The notes beneath the pieces were generated by a model. It was given only the letters and a program-made list of their open reading frames with translations, did no database searches and was not told the DNA's origin. Positions 26,143 to 35,546 of a DNA stretch of 64,000 bases are shown piece after piece. Within the stretch, counting starts at the first letter, position 1. Every line of letters starts with the position of its first letter. Location of the stretch: NCBI RefSeq assembly GCF_038396765.1, contig NZ_CP150096.1, positions 906,001 to 970,000 on the forward strand, read 5' to 3'. Source of the stretch: Chitinophaga caseinilytica (lineage in GTDB: Bacteria; Bacteroidota; Bacteroidia; Chitinophagales; Chitinophagaceae). Position numbers and translations under genes: made by a program.

Positions 26143-27666
26143 ACCTTTCCGCATGATGGCCATGGCATCTGTATCGCCATAGTGGCCGATCTCGTTTTGA
26201 AGCTCGGCCACCAGTTTCGCCTGGATTTTCTGGTATTTCTTCTGACCGTAAAGGTTCTTCATTTCTGAGGGGTCTTTCTTCAGATCGTACAATTCCCAGC
26301 TTTCCACACGCTTGTAGAACCGGATGAGCTTGTACCGCTCCGTGCGCACCCCGAAGTGCGGAGACACCGCGTGCTCGCCGTTTTCATAATAATGGTAATA
26401 CATCGCCCTGCGGGATTTCCCTTTCCCCGAAAGCCTCGGCAGGAAAGATGCGCCCTGCATATCCACGGGAATTTTCGCGCCGGCGGCCTGCAATAACGTA
26501 GGCGCAATGTCGAGGTTCATGACGAAATCGTTGTTGACGGAACCGGGCTTCGCGGCGCCGGGGTAACGCATCACCATGGGCGTGCGGAAAGACTCTTCGT
26601 ACATGAACCGCTTGTCGAACCAGCCGTGCTCCCCGAGATAGAAACCCTGGTCGGACATATAAATCACGATGGTGTTATCCGTAAGCCCGTGGCGGTCGAG
26701 GTAAGCGAGCGTGCGGCCGATGTTGCGGTCGAGCGAAAGCGCGGTGCTCATGTAATCGCGCATGTACCGCTGGAATTTCCACTGTGCGAAACCTTCTTCG
26801 GTAAAACGGACGGTTTTGAGCCCGTCGGAAATGGGGCCGTAGAAAGCGTCGAACTTCGCGCGCTGTGCGGGGTTCATGCGTTTGATGTTGCCGTCGCGGC
26901 TGGCTTCGGCGCTGTCTCCGAACATTTTGAGATCGTAGCCCATGATCATGGATTTCGATACGCTCATTTCCTGAACGGCAGCGGCTTTCCGGCCTTCATA
27001 TTTATCGGAGAAATTCGCAGGGAGGTTGAACGTCGTGTTTTCGTAGGCGCCCATGTCGGTGGTGTCGGGGATCCAGGTGCGATGGGTGGCTTTGTGGCCG
27101 ATAACCAAACAGAAAGGCTGTGTGGTATCGCGCCTGTCGAGCCATTTTTCGGCTTCGTCTTCGATGACGTTGGTGACATATCCGTCGAATCTTTTCTTCG
27201 ATCCGTCCATCATAAGGAAATCCGGGTTGTAATAGGACCCTTGCCCGGGGAGCACCTGCCAGTACGAGAACCCCTGTGGCTGGGTTTCCAGGTGCCACTT
27301 CCCGATCCACGCGGTATTGTAGCCGATTTTGCCGAGCTCTTTGATGAAAGTGTTCTGGCTGCCGTCGAACCGGGAATGCTCGTTATCCTTAAACCCGTTG
27401 CGGTGGCTGTGCTTGCCCGTCAGGATTACCGCGCGGCTGGGCCCGCAGATGGAATTGGTGACGTAGGCGCGGTTGAATTTCACGCCTTCCCGCGCGATGC
27501 GGTCGATGTTGGGCGTTCGTGCATCCTGCCCACCGTAGGCGCCGATGGCCTGGAAGGCGTGGTCGTCGGAAACGATGAGGATGATGTTGGGCTTGCGCTG
27601 CGCCATTGCCGTGCCGGAAAGCCCCAGCAACAGGGCCGCAGCGGCAGCCAGTCGTTGTATCTGCAT
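26137..27666 (-). CDS. Type I sulfatase (Cys-type), exported
   Basis: The 509-aa product has a signal peptide (about 1-22, ending TAMA) and an alkaline-phosphatase-fold sulfatase domain. The maturation motif is C-G-P-S-R in NSICGPSRAVILTGKHSH, where the Cys becomes formylglycine. SDDHAFQ supplies the paired Asp metal ligands and IYMSDQGFYLGEHGWFDKR the C-terminal ones. The motif context fits GlcNAc-6-sulfatase-like S1 enzymes, but the substrate is not proven. It is in tandem with a second sulfatase. No anaerobic sulfatase-maturating enzyme is in the window. Confidence 0.85.
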   Translation of the reverse strand: MQIQRLAAAAALLLGLSGTAMAQRKPNIILIVSDDHAFQAIGAYGGQDARTPNIDRIAREGVKFNRAYVTNSICGPSRAVILTGKHSHRNGFKDNEHSRFDGSQNTFIKELGKIGYNTAWIGKWHLETQPQGFSYWQVLPGQGSYYNPDFLMMDGSKKRFDGYVTNVIEDEAEKWLDRRDTTQPFCLVIGHKATHRTWIPDTTDMGAYENTTFNLPANFSDKYEGRKAAAVQEMSVSKSMIMGYDLKMFGDSAEASRDGNIKRMNPAQRAKFDAFYGPISDGLKTVRFTEEGFAQWKFQRYMRDYMSTALSLDRNIGRTLAYLDRHGLTDNTIVIYMSDQGFYLGEHGWFDKRFMYEESFRTPMVMRYPGAAKPGSVNNDFVMNLDIAPTLLQAAGAKIPVDMQGASFLPRLSGKGKSRRAMYYHYYENGEHAVSPHFGVRTERYKLIRFYKRVESWELYDLKKDPSEMKNLYGQKKYQKIQAKLVAELQNEIGHYGDTDAMAIMRKGL

Positions 27667-27673
27667 ATTCGAG

Positions 27674-29197
27674 TTATTCGGTTTCGTCGGGGAAAGGCGC
27701 GGCTTTCCCGGAGTTTTTCAGCGGCGGCATCTGCGCTTTCCATTCGCGCAGCCGGTCAGACAGCAATGCGGAAAGGGCTTTCACCTTTGCGGGGTTGGCG
27801 GCGGAAAGATCGTTCGATTCGCGAAGATCGGCTTCGATGTCGTACAATTCCTTTTTTCCGTCGCGCATGTTGTAGATCATTTTCCAGCGGCCCTGGCGCA
27901 CGGCGGATTTGTAATTGATCCCCGGCCCGTCCTGCGGCTGCCATTTGTTCGGAAAATGCCACACCAGTGTTCGCGTGGAGTCGGCGGAACGGGGGTTTTG
28001 CAGTACGTTCACGAAACTCTTTCCGTCTACCGGCTGCACCGTTTTATACTGCCGAACGCCGGCCATGGCGAGTATCGTCGGGAAAAAATCTTCGATCATC
28101 ACATATTGCTTCGTCATCGATCCGGCTTGGGTCACGCCCGGCCATTTCACGATCATCGGCTCGCGGATGCCGCCTTCGTACATAGACCCTTTCCCGGCTT
28201 TCAGGGGCAGGTTTTGCGTATGCGAAGGACCGCCGCGCGGGGGCGAATAGCTGAGGCCGCCGTTGTCGCTCATAAAAATAATCACCGTTTGCTTGTCGAT
28301 GTTCTTTTTCCGGAGATAATCCATGATATCGCCCAAACTTTTGTCCATTCCTTCCAACAGCGACGCATATCGCGCCTCGATCGTATCCAGCCCGGCGTCG
28401 AGGTAACGCTGCAGGAAACGCTTATCGCCCTGGATGGGGTCGTGAACGGCGTAATGGCCGAGGTGGAGGAAGAAAGGCTGTTTGGTTTTGACGGGCGTTT
28501 CGATGGATTTGATCGCTTCCACCGTGAGGGCTTCCGTGAGGAAAGTTTCCGTGCCCCAATATTCCTCGAGGTCCGGAACGGCCTGTGCGCTCGCTTTGCC
28601 GGGGAGGTTCCCGTAATTTTCCCTACCCTGGTAACTCTGCGGATGCCCCGCCGCATGGCCGCCCACATTCACGGTAAAACCAAAGTTATACGGATTGGCG
28701 CCGGGCGTGCCCTGCGAGCCCCAGTGCGCTTTGCCGATGTGCACCGTGAAATATCCCGCATCGCGGAGCAGCTGCGGCAACGGTGTGGCATACACGGAAC
28801 CGGGAATCCCCGCCACAGGGCTGCAACCGTTGATGTTCCAGTCCAGCGGCCCGAACTGATCGTCTGGCCGGTCCGTCGGCCGGTCTTTCACCGGCGATGT
28901 CCAGTTGGTGACACGGTGCCGCGCGGCGTTCATGCCGGTCATGAGGCTTACGCGCGTGGGCGTGCATACCGGCGTGGCGTATGCCTGGGAGAATTTCATC
29001 CCGTCGGCCGCCAGCCTTTCCATATTCGGTGTGTGGTAACGTTTATTCAGCGGATAAGTGCTGTCGCCCAAAGGGAGCGACGTATCCATCCAGCCCATAT
29101 CATCGACGAGGAATACGATGATGTTCGGCCGTTGTTGCGCCTGCGCCATCGCCGGGAGCAGCAGTCCGGCGAGGAGGGTGATATTCAATAGTTTCAT
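27674..29197 (-). CDS. Type I sulfatase (Cys-type), exported, second copy type
   Basis: The 507-aa product has a signal peptide (about 1-20, AQA), FLVDDMGWMD metal ligands and the maturation motif C-T-P-T-R in ATPVCTPTRVSLMTGM. The fourth position is Thr rather than Ser, a tolerated variant. Downstream SDNGG and GGIREPMIVKWPG segments are typical of S1 sulfatases with a different specificity from the neighbouring enzyme. The next sulfatase gene starts 7 bp downstream, so they form one transcription unit. Confidence 0.85.
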   Translation of the reverse strand: MKLLNITLLAGLLLPAMAQAQQRPNIIVFLVDDMGWMDTSLPLGDSTYPLNKRYHTPNMERLAADGMKFSQAYATPVCTPTRVSLMTGMNAARHRVTNWTSPVKDRPTDRPDDQFGPLDWNINGCSPVAGIPGSVYATPLPQLLRDAGYFTVHIGKAHWGSQGTPGANPYNFGFTVNVGGHAAGHPQSYQGRENYGNLPGKASAQAVPDLEEYWGTETFLTEALTVEAIKSIETPVKTKQPFFLHLGHYAVHDPIQGDKRFLQRYLDAGLDTIEARYASLLEGMDKSLGDIMDYLRKKNIDKQTVIIFMSDNGGLSYSPPRGGPSHTQNLPLKAGKGSMYEGGIREPMIVKWPGVTQAGSMTKQYVMIEDFFPTILAMAGVRQYKTVQPVDGKSFVNVLQNPRSADSTRTLVWHFPNKWQPQDGPGINYKSAVRQGRWKMIYNMRDGKKELYDIEADLRESNDLSAANPAKVKALSALLSDRLREWKAQMPPLKNSGKAAPFPDETE

Positions 29198-29334
29198 GGT
29201 TCGTTCTTAAGGATTCGCTATCTCATACATACAATATCTGTCCGCGGGATGTCTGGCACCAGCGGATTTCCGTCCACCAATATAATCCCTGTTCCCGCAA
29301 TTTTCCTCATTTTCTGCCGCATTCATCTGCCGAC

Positions 29335-29362
29335 AAAAAAAGCGGACCCTTCCGGATCCGCC
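29335..29362 (-). terminator. Terminator of fabG
   Basis: On the minus strand GCGGA pairs with TCCGC (with an inner CC/GG pair) and is followed by seven T. Confidence 0.75.
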
Positions 29363-29388
29363 TTCATCATATTTCAAATGATTGATTA

Positions 29389-30138
29389 TCAGGTATTAAG
29401 ACCGCCGCAAACGCTCAAGGTCTGGCCGGTTACGTAGGCGCTCATGTCGGAAGCGAGGAAGAGGCAAACGTTGGCGATATCTTCGGTGGAGCCGAATTTA
29501 CCCAGGGGAATTTTGTCGAGGTAAGCTTTGGCGCCTTCGCCGTCTTTCAGGTAATGGGTCATATCGGTTTCGATGAAGCCCGGTGCCACGGAGTTTACGC
29601 GAACGTTGCGGCTGCCCAGCTCCTGCGCGATGGATTTCGAGAAACCGATGATCCCTGCTTTGGAAGCCGCGTAGCTGCTCTGGCCCGCGTTGCCTTTGAT
29701 ACCGATGATGGAGCTCATGTTGATGATGCTGCCTTTTTTGGCTTTCATCATCGGGCGCACCACCAGCTTCGTCATATTGAATACGCTTTTCAGGTTTACG
29801 TCCATCACCTCGTCCCACTGCTCGGGGCTCATGCGGAGGATCAGGTTGTCTTTGGATATACCGGCGTTGTTCACGCAAATATCAACAGTGCCGAACTCTT
29901 TCACCACATCGTTTACCAGCGCTTCGCATTCTTCGAACACGCCGGCGTTGCTTTTGTATGCTTTTGCTTTCACGCCGAGCGCCTGCAGCTTGGCTTCGAG
30001 CGCTTTGGCTTTTTCATCGGAGCTTACATACGTAAAGGCGACATGTGCGCCCTGTTCGGCGAACTTCAGCGCGATCGCTTCACCGATCCCACGGCTGGCA
30101 CCTGTAACGATGGCTACTTTGTTGTCCAGTAATTTCAT
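29389..30138 (-). CDS. fabG: 3-oxoacyl-[acyl-carrier-protein] reductase
   Basis: The 249-aa product is a classical short-chain dehydrogenase. It has the TGASRGIGEAIA cofactor loop, CVNNAGIS, the catalytic Ser in NMSSIIG, the YAASK Tyr-Lys pair, PGFIETDM, and the C-terminal YVTGQTLSVCGGLNT. This sequence is close to FabG of fatty-acid synthesis. SDR family members are hard to assign by sequence alone, but length and motif details support FabG. Confidence 0.9.
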   Translation of the reverse strand: MKLLDNKVAIVTGASRGIGEAIALKFAEQGAHVAFTYVSSDEKAKALEAKLQALGVKAKAYKSNAGVFEECEALVNDVVKEFGTVDICVNNAGISKDNLILRMSPEQWDEVMDVNLKSVFNMTKLVVRPMMKAKKGSIINMSSIIGIKGNAGQSSYAASKAGIIGFSKSIAQELGSRNVRVNSVAPGFIETDMTHYLKDGEGAKAYLDKIPLGKFGSTEDIANVCLFLASDMSAYVTGQTLSVCGGLNT

Positions 30139-30202
30139 TGTAACTGTGTAGTTTTAACTTTAGTCTGATGATGAGTGAAGGTATTGAAAATTACACCTTT
30201 CC

Positions 30203-31726
30203 CTATTGTTTTTCAATAAACCGGAGAATTTCTTCCAGCACATTCCTTTCGTTGTTGAGGCGTGGCACTTTGTGCTGTCCGCCCAGTTTGCCCTTGCTTT
30301 TCAGCCATTCCGTGAAGGTCCCCGGCTTGAGGGCGTGCATCGTGGGCCGGCGCAGCGCCATGTCTTTATGCCGTTTGGCTTCGTAATCGGAATTGATGGT
30401 TTTAAGGGAGCGGTCGAGGATGTCGATAAACGCGTCGAGGCTTTCGGGCTGCTGCTCGAACTCGACGAGCCATTCGTGCCCACCGCAATCGCCGTCACTG
30501 AAATAGATCGGCGCAGCCGTATAATCGTTCACCACGGCGCCTGTTGCGGCGGCCGCTTCGGCGATGGCCTTGTCCGAATTGTCGACGATCAGTTCTTCCC
30601 CGAATGCATTGATAAAAGACTTCGTGCGCCCGCTCACCCTGATGCGGTAGGGCGCGAGGGATACGAACTGCACGGTATCGCCCACCAGGTAGCGCCAGAG
30701 GCCGCCATTGGTGCTGATCACGAGCGCATAGTTCTTGCCCAGTTCCACTTCGTGCAGCTGCAGGGTGTGAGGGAATTCCTTTCCCAGCTCTTCCATCGGC
30801 ATGAATTCGTAGAAAATGCCATGCTGGAGGAACAGGAGCAGCCCTTCCTGCCCGATCACGTCCTGCGCGGCGAAGAAGCCCTCCGAAGCGTTGTACGATT
30901 CCAGGTAGCTCATATCCGGCTTGCGGATGAGTTTTTTGAACTGCTCGCGGTACGGTGTGAAGCTCACGCCGCCATGCATGTACACTTCCAGGTTCGGCCA
31001 TACGTCGGCCAGGTTGTCTGTCCCGGTCAGCTCGAAGATCCGTTTGATGAGCACGATCGTCCAGGTTGGTACCCCGGCGATGTTGGTGACATTTTCGTGG
31101 ATCACGGTGCTGGCCATCCGTTCGATCTTTTCTTCCCATTCGTCCATAAGGGCGATGGAGAGGTCGGGCGTGCGGAGGAGGTTGCCGTAAAAGGGCATAT
31201 TCTGGAGCATAACGGCGCTCAGGTCGCCGTAATAGCTGTCGGAATCGGGGGAAAGTTTGTTGACCTGGTGGCTGCCGCCGATCACGAGCGATTTGCCGGT
31301 GAGCACGTCGGAGTCCGGGTAATTGTTGTAATAGAGCGAGAACACGTCGCGGCCGGAGCGGTAATGGCATTCGTCGAGGCTTTCGACGGATACGGGGATG
31401 AATTTGCTTTTATCGGCGGTGGTCCCGGAGGATTTGGCGAACCATTTGATGGGCGTGTTCCAGATGACGTTCTGTTCTCCTTCCATGACGCGCTGGATGT
31501 AGGGCTTCATGGTTTCGTAGGAATGAACGGGCACTCTTTGCTTGAACTCTTCGACTTTATATATTTTGGAGAATCCGTACTGTTTGCCGAACTCGGTGTA
31601 CTGCGCGGCGCTCAGCAGGCTCTGGAAGACCTGCTGCTGAACCTGCAGGGGGTACTGCATAAAGTGCTCTATGCGCCCCATCCGTAGTCTGGCCAATTGC
31701 GACAGGGCTGGACTTAATATCTTCAT
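30203..31726 (-). CDS. GH3-family (ANL superfamily) acyl-adenylating enzyme
   Basis: The 507-aa product is a bacterial homologue of plant GH3 acyl-acid-amido synthetases. The phosphate-binding loop is AKSSGTTADKSKFIP, and YNASEGFFAAQD, GLWRYLVGDTVQF and INAFGEELIVDNSD are family segments. Plant members conjugate auxin or jasmonate to amino acids; the bacterial substrate is unknown. The gene lies 29 bp downstream of lptB and shares its orientation, which suggests co-transcription. Confidence 0.85.
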   Translation of the reverse strand: MKILSPALSQLARLRMGRIEHFMQYPLQVQQQVFQSLLSAAQYTEFGKQYGFSKIYKVEEFKQRVPVHSYETMKPYIQRVMEGEQNVIWNTPIKWFAKSSGTTADKSKFIPVSVESLDECHYRSGRDVFSLYYNNYPDSDVLTGKSLVIGGSHQVNKLSPDSDSYYGDLSAVMLQNMPFYGNLLRTPDLSIALMDEWEEKIERMASTVIHENVTNIAGVPTWTIVLIKRIFELTGTDNLADVWPNLEVYMHGGVSFTPYREQFKKLIRKPDMSYLESYNASEGFFAAQDVIGQEGLLLFLQHGIFYEFMPMEELGKEFPHTLQLHEVELGKNYALVISTNGGLWRYLVGDTVQFVSLAPYRIRVSGRTKSFINAFGEELIVDNSDKAIAEAAAATGAVVNDYTAAPIYFSDGDCGGHEWLVEFEQQPESLDAFIDILDRSLKTINSDYEAKRHKDMALRRPTMHALKPGTFTEWLKSKGKLGGQHKVPRLNNERNVLEEILRFIEKQ

Positions 31727-31755
31727 ACCGGTTTATAGCAGGGTTTTGTTATAGG

Positions 31756-32523
31756 TTATTCTACTTGTTTTGCTGCTTCGTCGAGGTAATCTTTCCTTCG
31801 GAGCACGAAATTCTGGCCAAGATACACTTTTCTTACCTGTTCATCTTCCGCGAGTTCTTCGGCAGACCCGGCTTTGAGGATTTTGCCTTCGAAAAGGAGG
31901 TATGCGCGGTCGGTGATGGAAAGTGTTTCCTGTACGTTGTGATCGGTGATCAGGATGCCGATGTTGCGGTATTTGAGTTTGGCCACGATGCCCTGGATAT
32001 CTTCCACGGCGATGGGGTCGATGCCGGCGAAGGGCTCATCGAGGAGGATGAACTTGGGGTCTACGGCCAGCGCCCTTGCGATCTCGGTACGGCGCCGCTC
32101 GCCGCCGGAAAGAACATCACCGGGGCTTTTGCGGACGTGCTGGAGGCGGAACTCGCTGAGGAGGCTTTCCAGTTTCTCTTTCTGCTGCGCCCGGGTCAGC
32201 TTCGTCATTTCCAGGACGGCGGAAATATTGTCTTCCACGCTGAGCTTGCGGAAAACGCTGGCTTCCTGCGGCAGGTACCCGATGCCCATCTGGGCCCGTT
32301 TGTACATGGGCAGTTTGGTAATGTTCAGATCGTTGAGGAATACCTCGCCCTCGTCCGGCTTGATCAAACCCACTACCATATAGAAAGTAGTGGTCTTGCC
32401 CGCACCGTTGGGGCCCAGCAGCCCTACGATCTCGCCCTGCGTCACCTCCACGGAAACGTGGTTCACCACCGTTCTGCTGCGGTAGCGTTTCACCAATTGC
32501 TGGGTATGTATCCTTAATGCCAT
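31756..32523 (-). CDS. lptB: LPS export ABC transporter ATP-binding protein
   Basis: The 255-aa product carries Walker A ([17 protein letters not shown]), Q-loop PQEAS, signature [15 protein letters not shown], Walker [14 protein letters not shown] and the switch His in ITDHNVQET. The sequence detail ([19 protein letters not shown]) is characteristic of LptB, which powers LPS transport with LptFG. Its partner genes are not in this window. Confidence 0.95.
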   Translation of the reverse strand: MALRIHTQQLVKRYRSRTVVNHVSVEVTQGEIVGLLGPNGAGKTTTFYMVVGLIKPDEGEVFLNDLNITKLPMYKRAQMGIGYLPQEASVFRKLSVEDNISAVLEMTKLTRAQQKEKLESLLSEFRLQHVRKSPGDVLSGGERRRTEIARALAVDPKFILLDEPFAGIDPIAVEDIQGIVAKLKYRNIGILITDHNVQETLSITDRAYLLFEGKILKAGSAEELAEDEQVRKVYLGQNFVLRRKDYLDEAAKQVE

Positions 32524-32537
32524 AGTTAGAATCTCGG

Positions 32538-32566
32538 CAAAAATAATAAAATCAGCGAATGGACAA
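32538..32566 (-). promoter_or_regulatory. Promoter of lptB
   Basis: On the minus strand TTG is followed after 18 bp by TATTTTTG, a good -33/-7 pair 14 nt before the ATG. Confidence 0.6.
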
Positions 32567-32636
32567 GGGTTTTACGCCAATCAGATGAAGGATTTTAACC
32601 ATTTATTGGCTATTAGCTATTTATTGGGGGATATAT

Positions 32637-32644
32637 TATTTTTG
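32637..32644 (+). promoter_or_regulatory. -7 box of metF
   Basis: TATTTTTG ends 28 nt before the metF ATG. No -33 TTTG at the ideal distance. No SAM riboswitch-like structure is seen in the short leader. Confidence 0.5.
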
Positions 32645-32672
32645 CGGGGCTTCAAAAAAGCAAAGACCAACA

Positions 32673-33626
32673 ATGAAAGTCACCGAACATATCGCCCAGG
32701 CGAAAGACACCCTGATCTCCTTCGAGATCCTGCCGCCGCTGAAAGGGAAAAGCATCGACTCCATCTGGGACCACCTGGACCCGCTGATGGAGTTCAAGCC
32801 GGCATATATCAATGTCACTTACCATCGCAGCGAGCATATGTTCAAGAAGCGGGCGGACGGGAGTTTCGACAAGGTAGAGATCCGCAAGCGCCCCGGCACC
32901 GTGGGCATCTGCGCCGCGCTCATGAACCATTATAAGGTAGACGCCGTGCCCCACCTCATCTGCGGCGGCTTCTCCAAGGAAGAGACGGAAAACGCCCTGA
33001 TCGACCTGAACTTCCTCGGGATCGACAATGTGCTCGTGCTCCGGGGAGACGCGCCCAAGAACGAAACCTTCTTCGAAGCCCATCCCAACGGCCACCGCTA
33101 CGCCCTCGAACTGCTCGAGCAGGTGGTTCAGATGAATAATGGCATGTACCTCGAAGAAGACCTCCAGGGAGGCATCAAAACCAAATTCTGCATCGGCGTG
33201 GCCGGCTATCCCGAAAAACATTTCGAAGCCCCCAACCTGCAGACCGACATGAACTACCTGAAGAAAAAAGTAGACGGCGGGGCCGATTATATCGTTACCC
33301 AGATGTTCTTCGACAATAAAAAATTCTTCGATTTCGTGGCCAAATGCCGCGAAAACGGCATCAATGTGCCCATCATCCCCGGTCTCAAGCCCCTCACCTC
33401 CAAAAAACAACTGACCGTGCTCCCGCGCATCTTCCACGTGGATATGCCCGACGAGTTCGCCAACGAGGTGGTGAAATGCAAAACCGATAAGGACGTAGAA
33501 CTGGTAGGCACCGAATGGCTCATCCAGCAGTCGAAAGAACTGAAGGCCGCCGGCATCCCCGTGCTGCATTATTACACGCTCGGCAAACCCAAAGTGGTAC
33601 AGGCGGTGGTTTCGGCCATCCAGTAA
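32673..33626 (+). CDS. metF: Methylenetetrahydrofolate reductase
   Basis: The 317-aa product is a TIM-barrel FAD enzyme that makes 5-methyl-THF for methionine synthesis. Key segments are SFEILPPLKG (catalytic Glu), HLICGGFSKEET, NVLVLRGDAP, FCIGVAGYPEKH, GADYIVTQMFFD, and PIIPGLKPLT. Length is close to other bacterial MetF proteins with a small insertion near EDLQGGIKTK. It is monocistronic. Confidence 0.95.
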   Translation: MKVTEHIAQAKDTLISFEILPPLKGKSIDSIWDHLDPLMEFKPAYINVTYHRSEHMFKKRADGSFDKVEIRKRPGTVGICAALMNHYKVDAVPHLICGGFSKEETENALIDLNFLGIDNVLVLRGDAPKNETFFEAHPNGHRYALELLEQVVQMNNGMYLEEDLQGGIKTKFCIGVAGYPEKHFEAPNLQTDMNYLKKKVDGGADYIVTQMFFDNKKFFDFVAKCRENGINVPIIPGLKPLTSKKQLTVLPRIFHVDMPDEFANEVVKCKTDKDVELVGTEWLIQQSKELKAAGIPVLHYYTLGKPKVVQAVVSAIQ

Positions 33627-33637
33627 AAATGGAAAAA

Positions 33638-33668
33638 CCATTGCGTGGATACGCAATGGCTGTGTTTC
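33638..33668 (+). terminator. Hairpin after metF
   Basis: A 9-bp stem (CCATTGCGT with ACGCAATGG, 4-nt loop) with only a short T-run (TGTGTTT) after it, so a weak terminator. Confidence 0.5.
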
Positions 33669-33769
33669 CCTATAACTGTCACACCTTTGTTTAGAAAACT
33701 TATTGGTGATGTATTGCTTGGTATTATGACGCCTGCCATTCACCTTACCCCTACCCGGGGATAAAAAAT

Positions 33770-33812
33770 AAAAGAGGAGGGACCACCGCACGGTGGTTCC
33801 TCCTCTTTTTAT
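33770..33812. terminator. Strong bidirectional terminator between metF and the beta-barrel genes
   Basis: AAAAGAGGAGG plus ACCACC pairs with GGTGGT plus CCTCCTCTTTT, with A-rich and T-rich flanks on the two sides, so it works from both strands. Confidence 0.85.
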
Positions 33813-33829
33813 CTGGTATCGATAATCCC

Positions 33830-34531
33830 TTAATAATCTTCCCGGTTGAACAGGAAACCCACGCTAAGCCCCACGTACTGGTTGCGGCTACGGGTAAAAC
33901 CACTGCGGTCCACATCTTTCATCCCGATATTGCAGTTGGCCGCGATGGTCAGCGAGCTGAAAAACTCGTACCCTACGGAAAAATGCGCACCGGCGTCCCA
34001 ACGGTTCATCCGGATAACGTCCACATCGTCCCCGCCACCCGAAAACCGTATTTTCCGGTATTCATGGCTCTGCACCTCCCCGTCGCGCGTGATCTGGTAA
34101 GTGTACCTGCCGCTGAGGCCATAACCCAGGTAGGGGCCCAGCCCGCCGGTGAGGTAACCTTTTCCTACGGGCAATTTATACACAATGTTCAACGGTAATT
34201 CAAGATAATTCAGTTCCATCCGCCGGCCTTTGGAAACCAGCGTCCCCGGAACATCGGGTTTCAGCCAGGGCTGATCGCGAATGGTAGCGCCTTTCCGGAT
34301 GTAGCGGAAATACGGCTGCAGGTAAATCCTGTTCGCTAACGGGATGTTCAGCATCAGGTCGGCATGCCAGCCATAGAGCGGGTCCATGTAACCTTTGCCG
34401 ATAATGTCGGCGGCATCTCCGCTGAATTCAATGTTGGATGCGTTCATCCCTCCTCTCACGCCTATACTAACCTGTCCAAATACAACGGGGGTTACATACA
34501 TGAGCATGCACACGATTAAAGCTCTCTTCAT
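33830..34531 (-). CDS. Outer-membrane beta-barrel protein (porin family) 1
   Basis: The 233-aa product has a signal peptide (about 1-19, FGQ) and alternating-residue beta-strands such as VSIGVRGGMNASN and LNYLELPLNIVYKLPVG, ending in an aromatic-rich strand (YVGLSVGFLF). This is the pattern of the OMP_b-brl_2 family common in Bacteroidota. The function is unknown. It is the first of three similar genes in a row, each with its own intergenic region, and none is adjacent to a transporter. Confidence 0.8.
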   Translation of the reverse strand: MKRALIVCMLMYVTPVVFGQVSIGVRGGMNASNIEFSGDAADIIGKGYMDPLYGWHADLMLNIPLANRIYLQPYFRYIRKGATIRDQPWLKPDVPGTLVSKGRRMELNYLELPLNIVYKLPVGKGYLTGGLGPYLGYGLSGRYTYQITRDGEVQSHEYRKIRFSGGGDDVDVIRMNRWDAGAHFSVGYEFFSSLTIAANCNIGMKDVDRSGFTRSRNQYVGLSVGFLFNREDY

Positions 34532-34850
34532 GGATATAGTTTTAGGGGGCCCGACGATCCTAAGGCTGGCATAATCGAAAAAATTGGAGCGTAATTCGGT
34601 TAGGGGTCCTATAATCGTCGTCTACTGTCCTTTGTAATGCGGTCGCAAGCTACTACAAAGAAGATTGAGTTTCATTGTATAAACATCCGTAATAACCAAT
34701 TGTTAACTTAAATTCCCGTTTTCGTGTCCCAAAGCGCCGTTTTAGCCGCTGAACCGTTGATAGTGAATGCATAGGCGACAAAAAAAGCCAGGCATGGATC
34801 CGGTCCACGCCTGACTTTTCAAATATTGAGTGTTGCGATGAAAGCTCCGT
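34532..34850. other. Intergenic region between beta-barrel genes 1 and 2
   Basis: 319 bp without a gene. It contains the terminator of gene 2 (34780-34820, listed separately). The rest is the likely 5' region of gene 1 (minus strand), with no clear -7/-33 pair. Confidence 0.5.
34780..34820 (-). terminator. Terminator of beta-barrel gene 2
   Basis: On the minus strand AGTCAGGCGTGGA pairs with TCCATGCCTGGCT and is followed by seven T. Confidence 0.8.
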
Positions 34851-35465
34851 TTAACGGCCCGCGAACTTGTAACCTACGGTCACGCCGAAGGAAGTGTTGC
34901 GGCGGGAATTGTCGCTGTTACCGTTCTGCTGGATATTCACCAGGCCCAGGTCTGCATACAGCCCGAAGTTCAGGCCCTGGGGCAATTCGTACCCGAACTG
35001 GAGGTTGGCACCCGCGTCGAAGCGCTTGATGTCATTGTCCCAGTCGATGTCGCGGCTGCCCGTGATGCCAAATGCCTGACCTTCCAGTTTACCACCCAGG
35101 CCCATAGCGAAGTAAGGGCCGGCACCGAGATACAGGTTACCCGATCCTACTTCCGGCTTGAACATGAAGTTGACAGGCAGCTGCAGGTAGTGGATGCGCA
35201 TCTTACCCTCGAAATTCCCGTTCTTCTCCTTACCGCCCTTGCCGGAATACAGCAGGCTCGGCTGGATAACAAATTCGTCGGCCAGCGGAAGATCTACCGT
35301 TACACCGCCACGAAGACCGGTCAATAAATCGCTGGTTTCCTTGTTGCCGTTCAATTTATACGTCTGGCTGGAAAACTGCGGTCCTGCCACCACCCCGAAT
35401 TTAACCTGGGCAAATGTGGCGCCTGCCATCAGCATGGCTGCAACGGACAAGAGAACTTTTTTCAT
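34851..35465 (-). CDS. Outer-membrane beta-barrel protein (porin family) 2
   Basis: The 204-aa product has a signal peptide (about 1-19, TFAQ), YFAMGLGG-type strands and a terminal RNTSFGVTVGYKFAGR strand. It shares the order signal, VKFGVVAGPQ strand, YLQLPVNFMFKP and LGAGPYFAMG with its neighbours. The function is unknown. Confidence 0.8.
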   Translation of the reverse strand: MKKVLLSVAAMLMAGATFAQVKFGVVAGPQFSSQTYKLNGNKETSDLLTGLRGGVTVDLPLADEFVIQPSLLYSGKGGKEKNGNFEGKMRIHYLQLPVNFMFKPEVGSGNLYLGAGPYFAMGLGGKLEGQAFGITGSRDIDWDNDIKRFDAGANLQFGYELPQGLNFGLYADLGLVNIQQNGNSDNSRRNTSFGVTVGYKFAGR

Positions 35466-35546
35466 GATATGTTTTTGTTGTTTTAGGAAAATGTTGCTTT
35501 ACGGATGTAAGTGTTGACTAATAAACTGCCATCCCGATCAAATTGT

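Noticed and set aside
32567..32672. SAM riboswitch upstream of metF
   Set aside because: The leader is short and has no recognisable conserved core or multistem fold.
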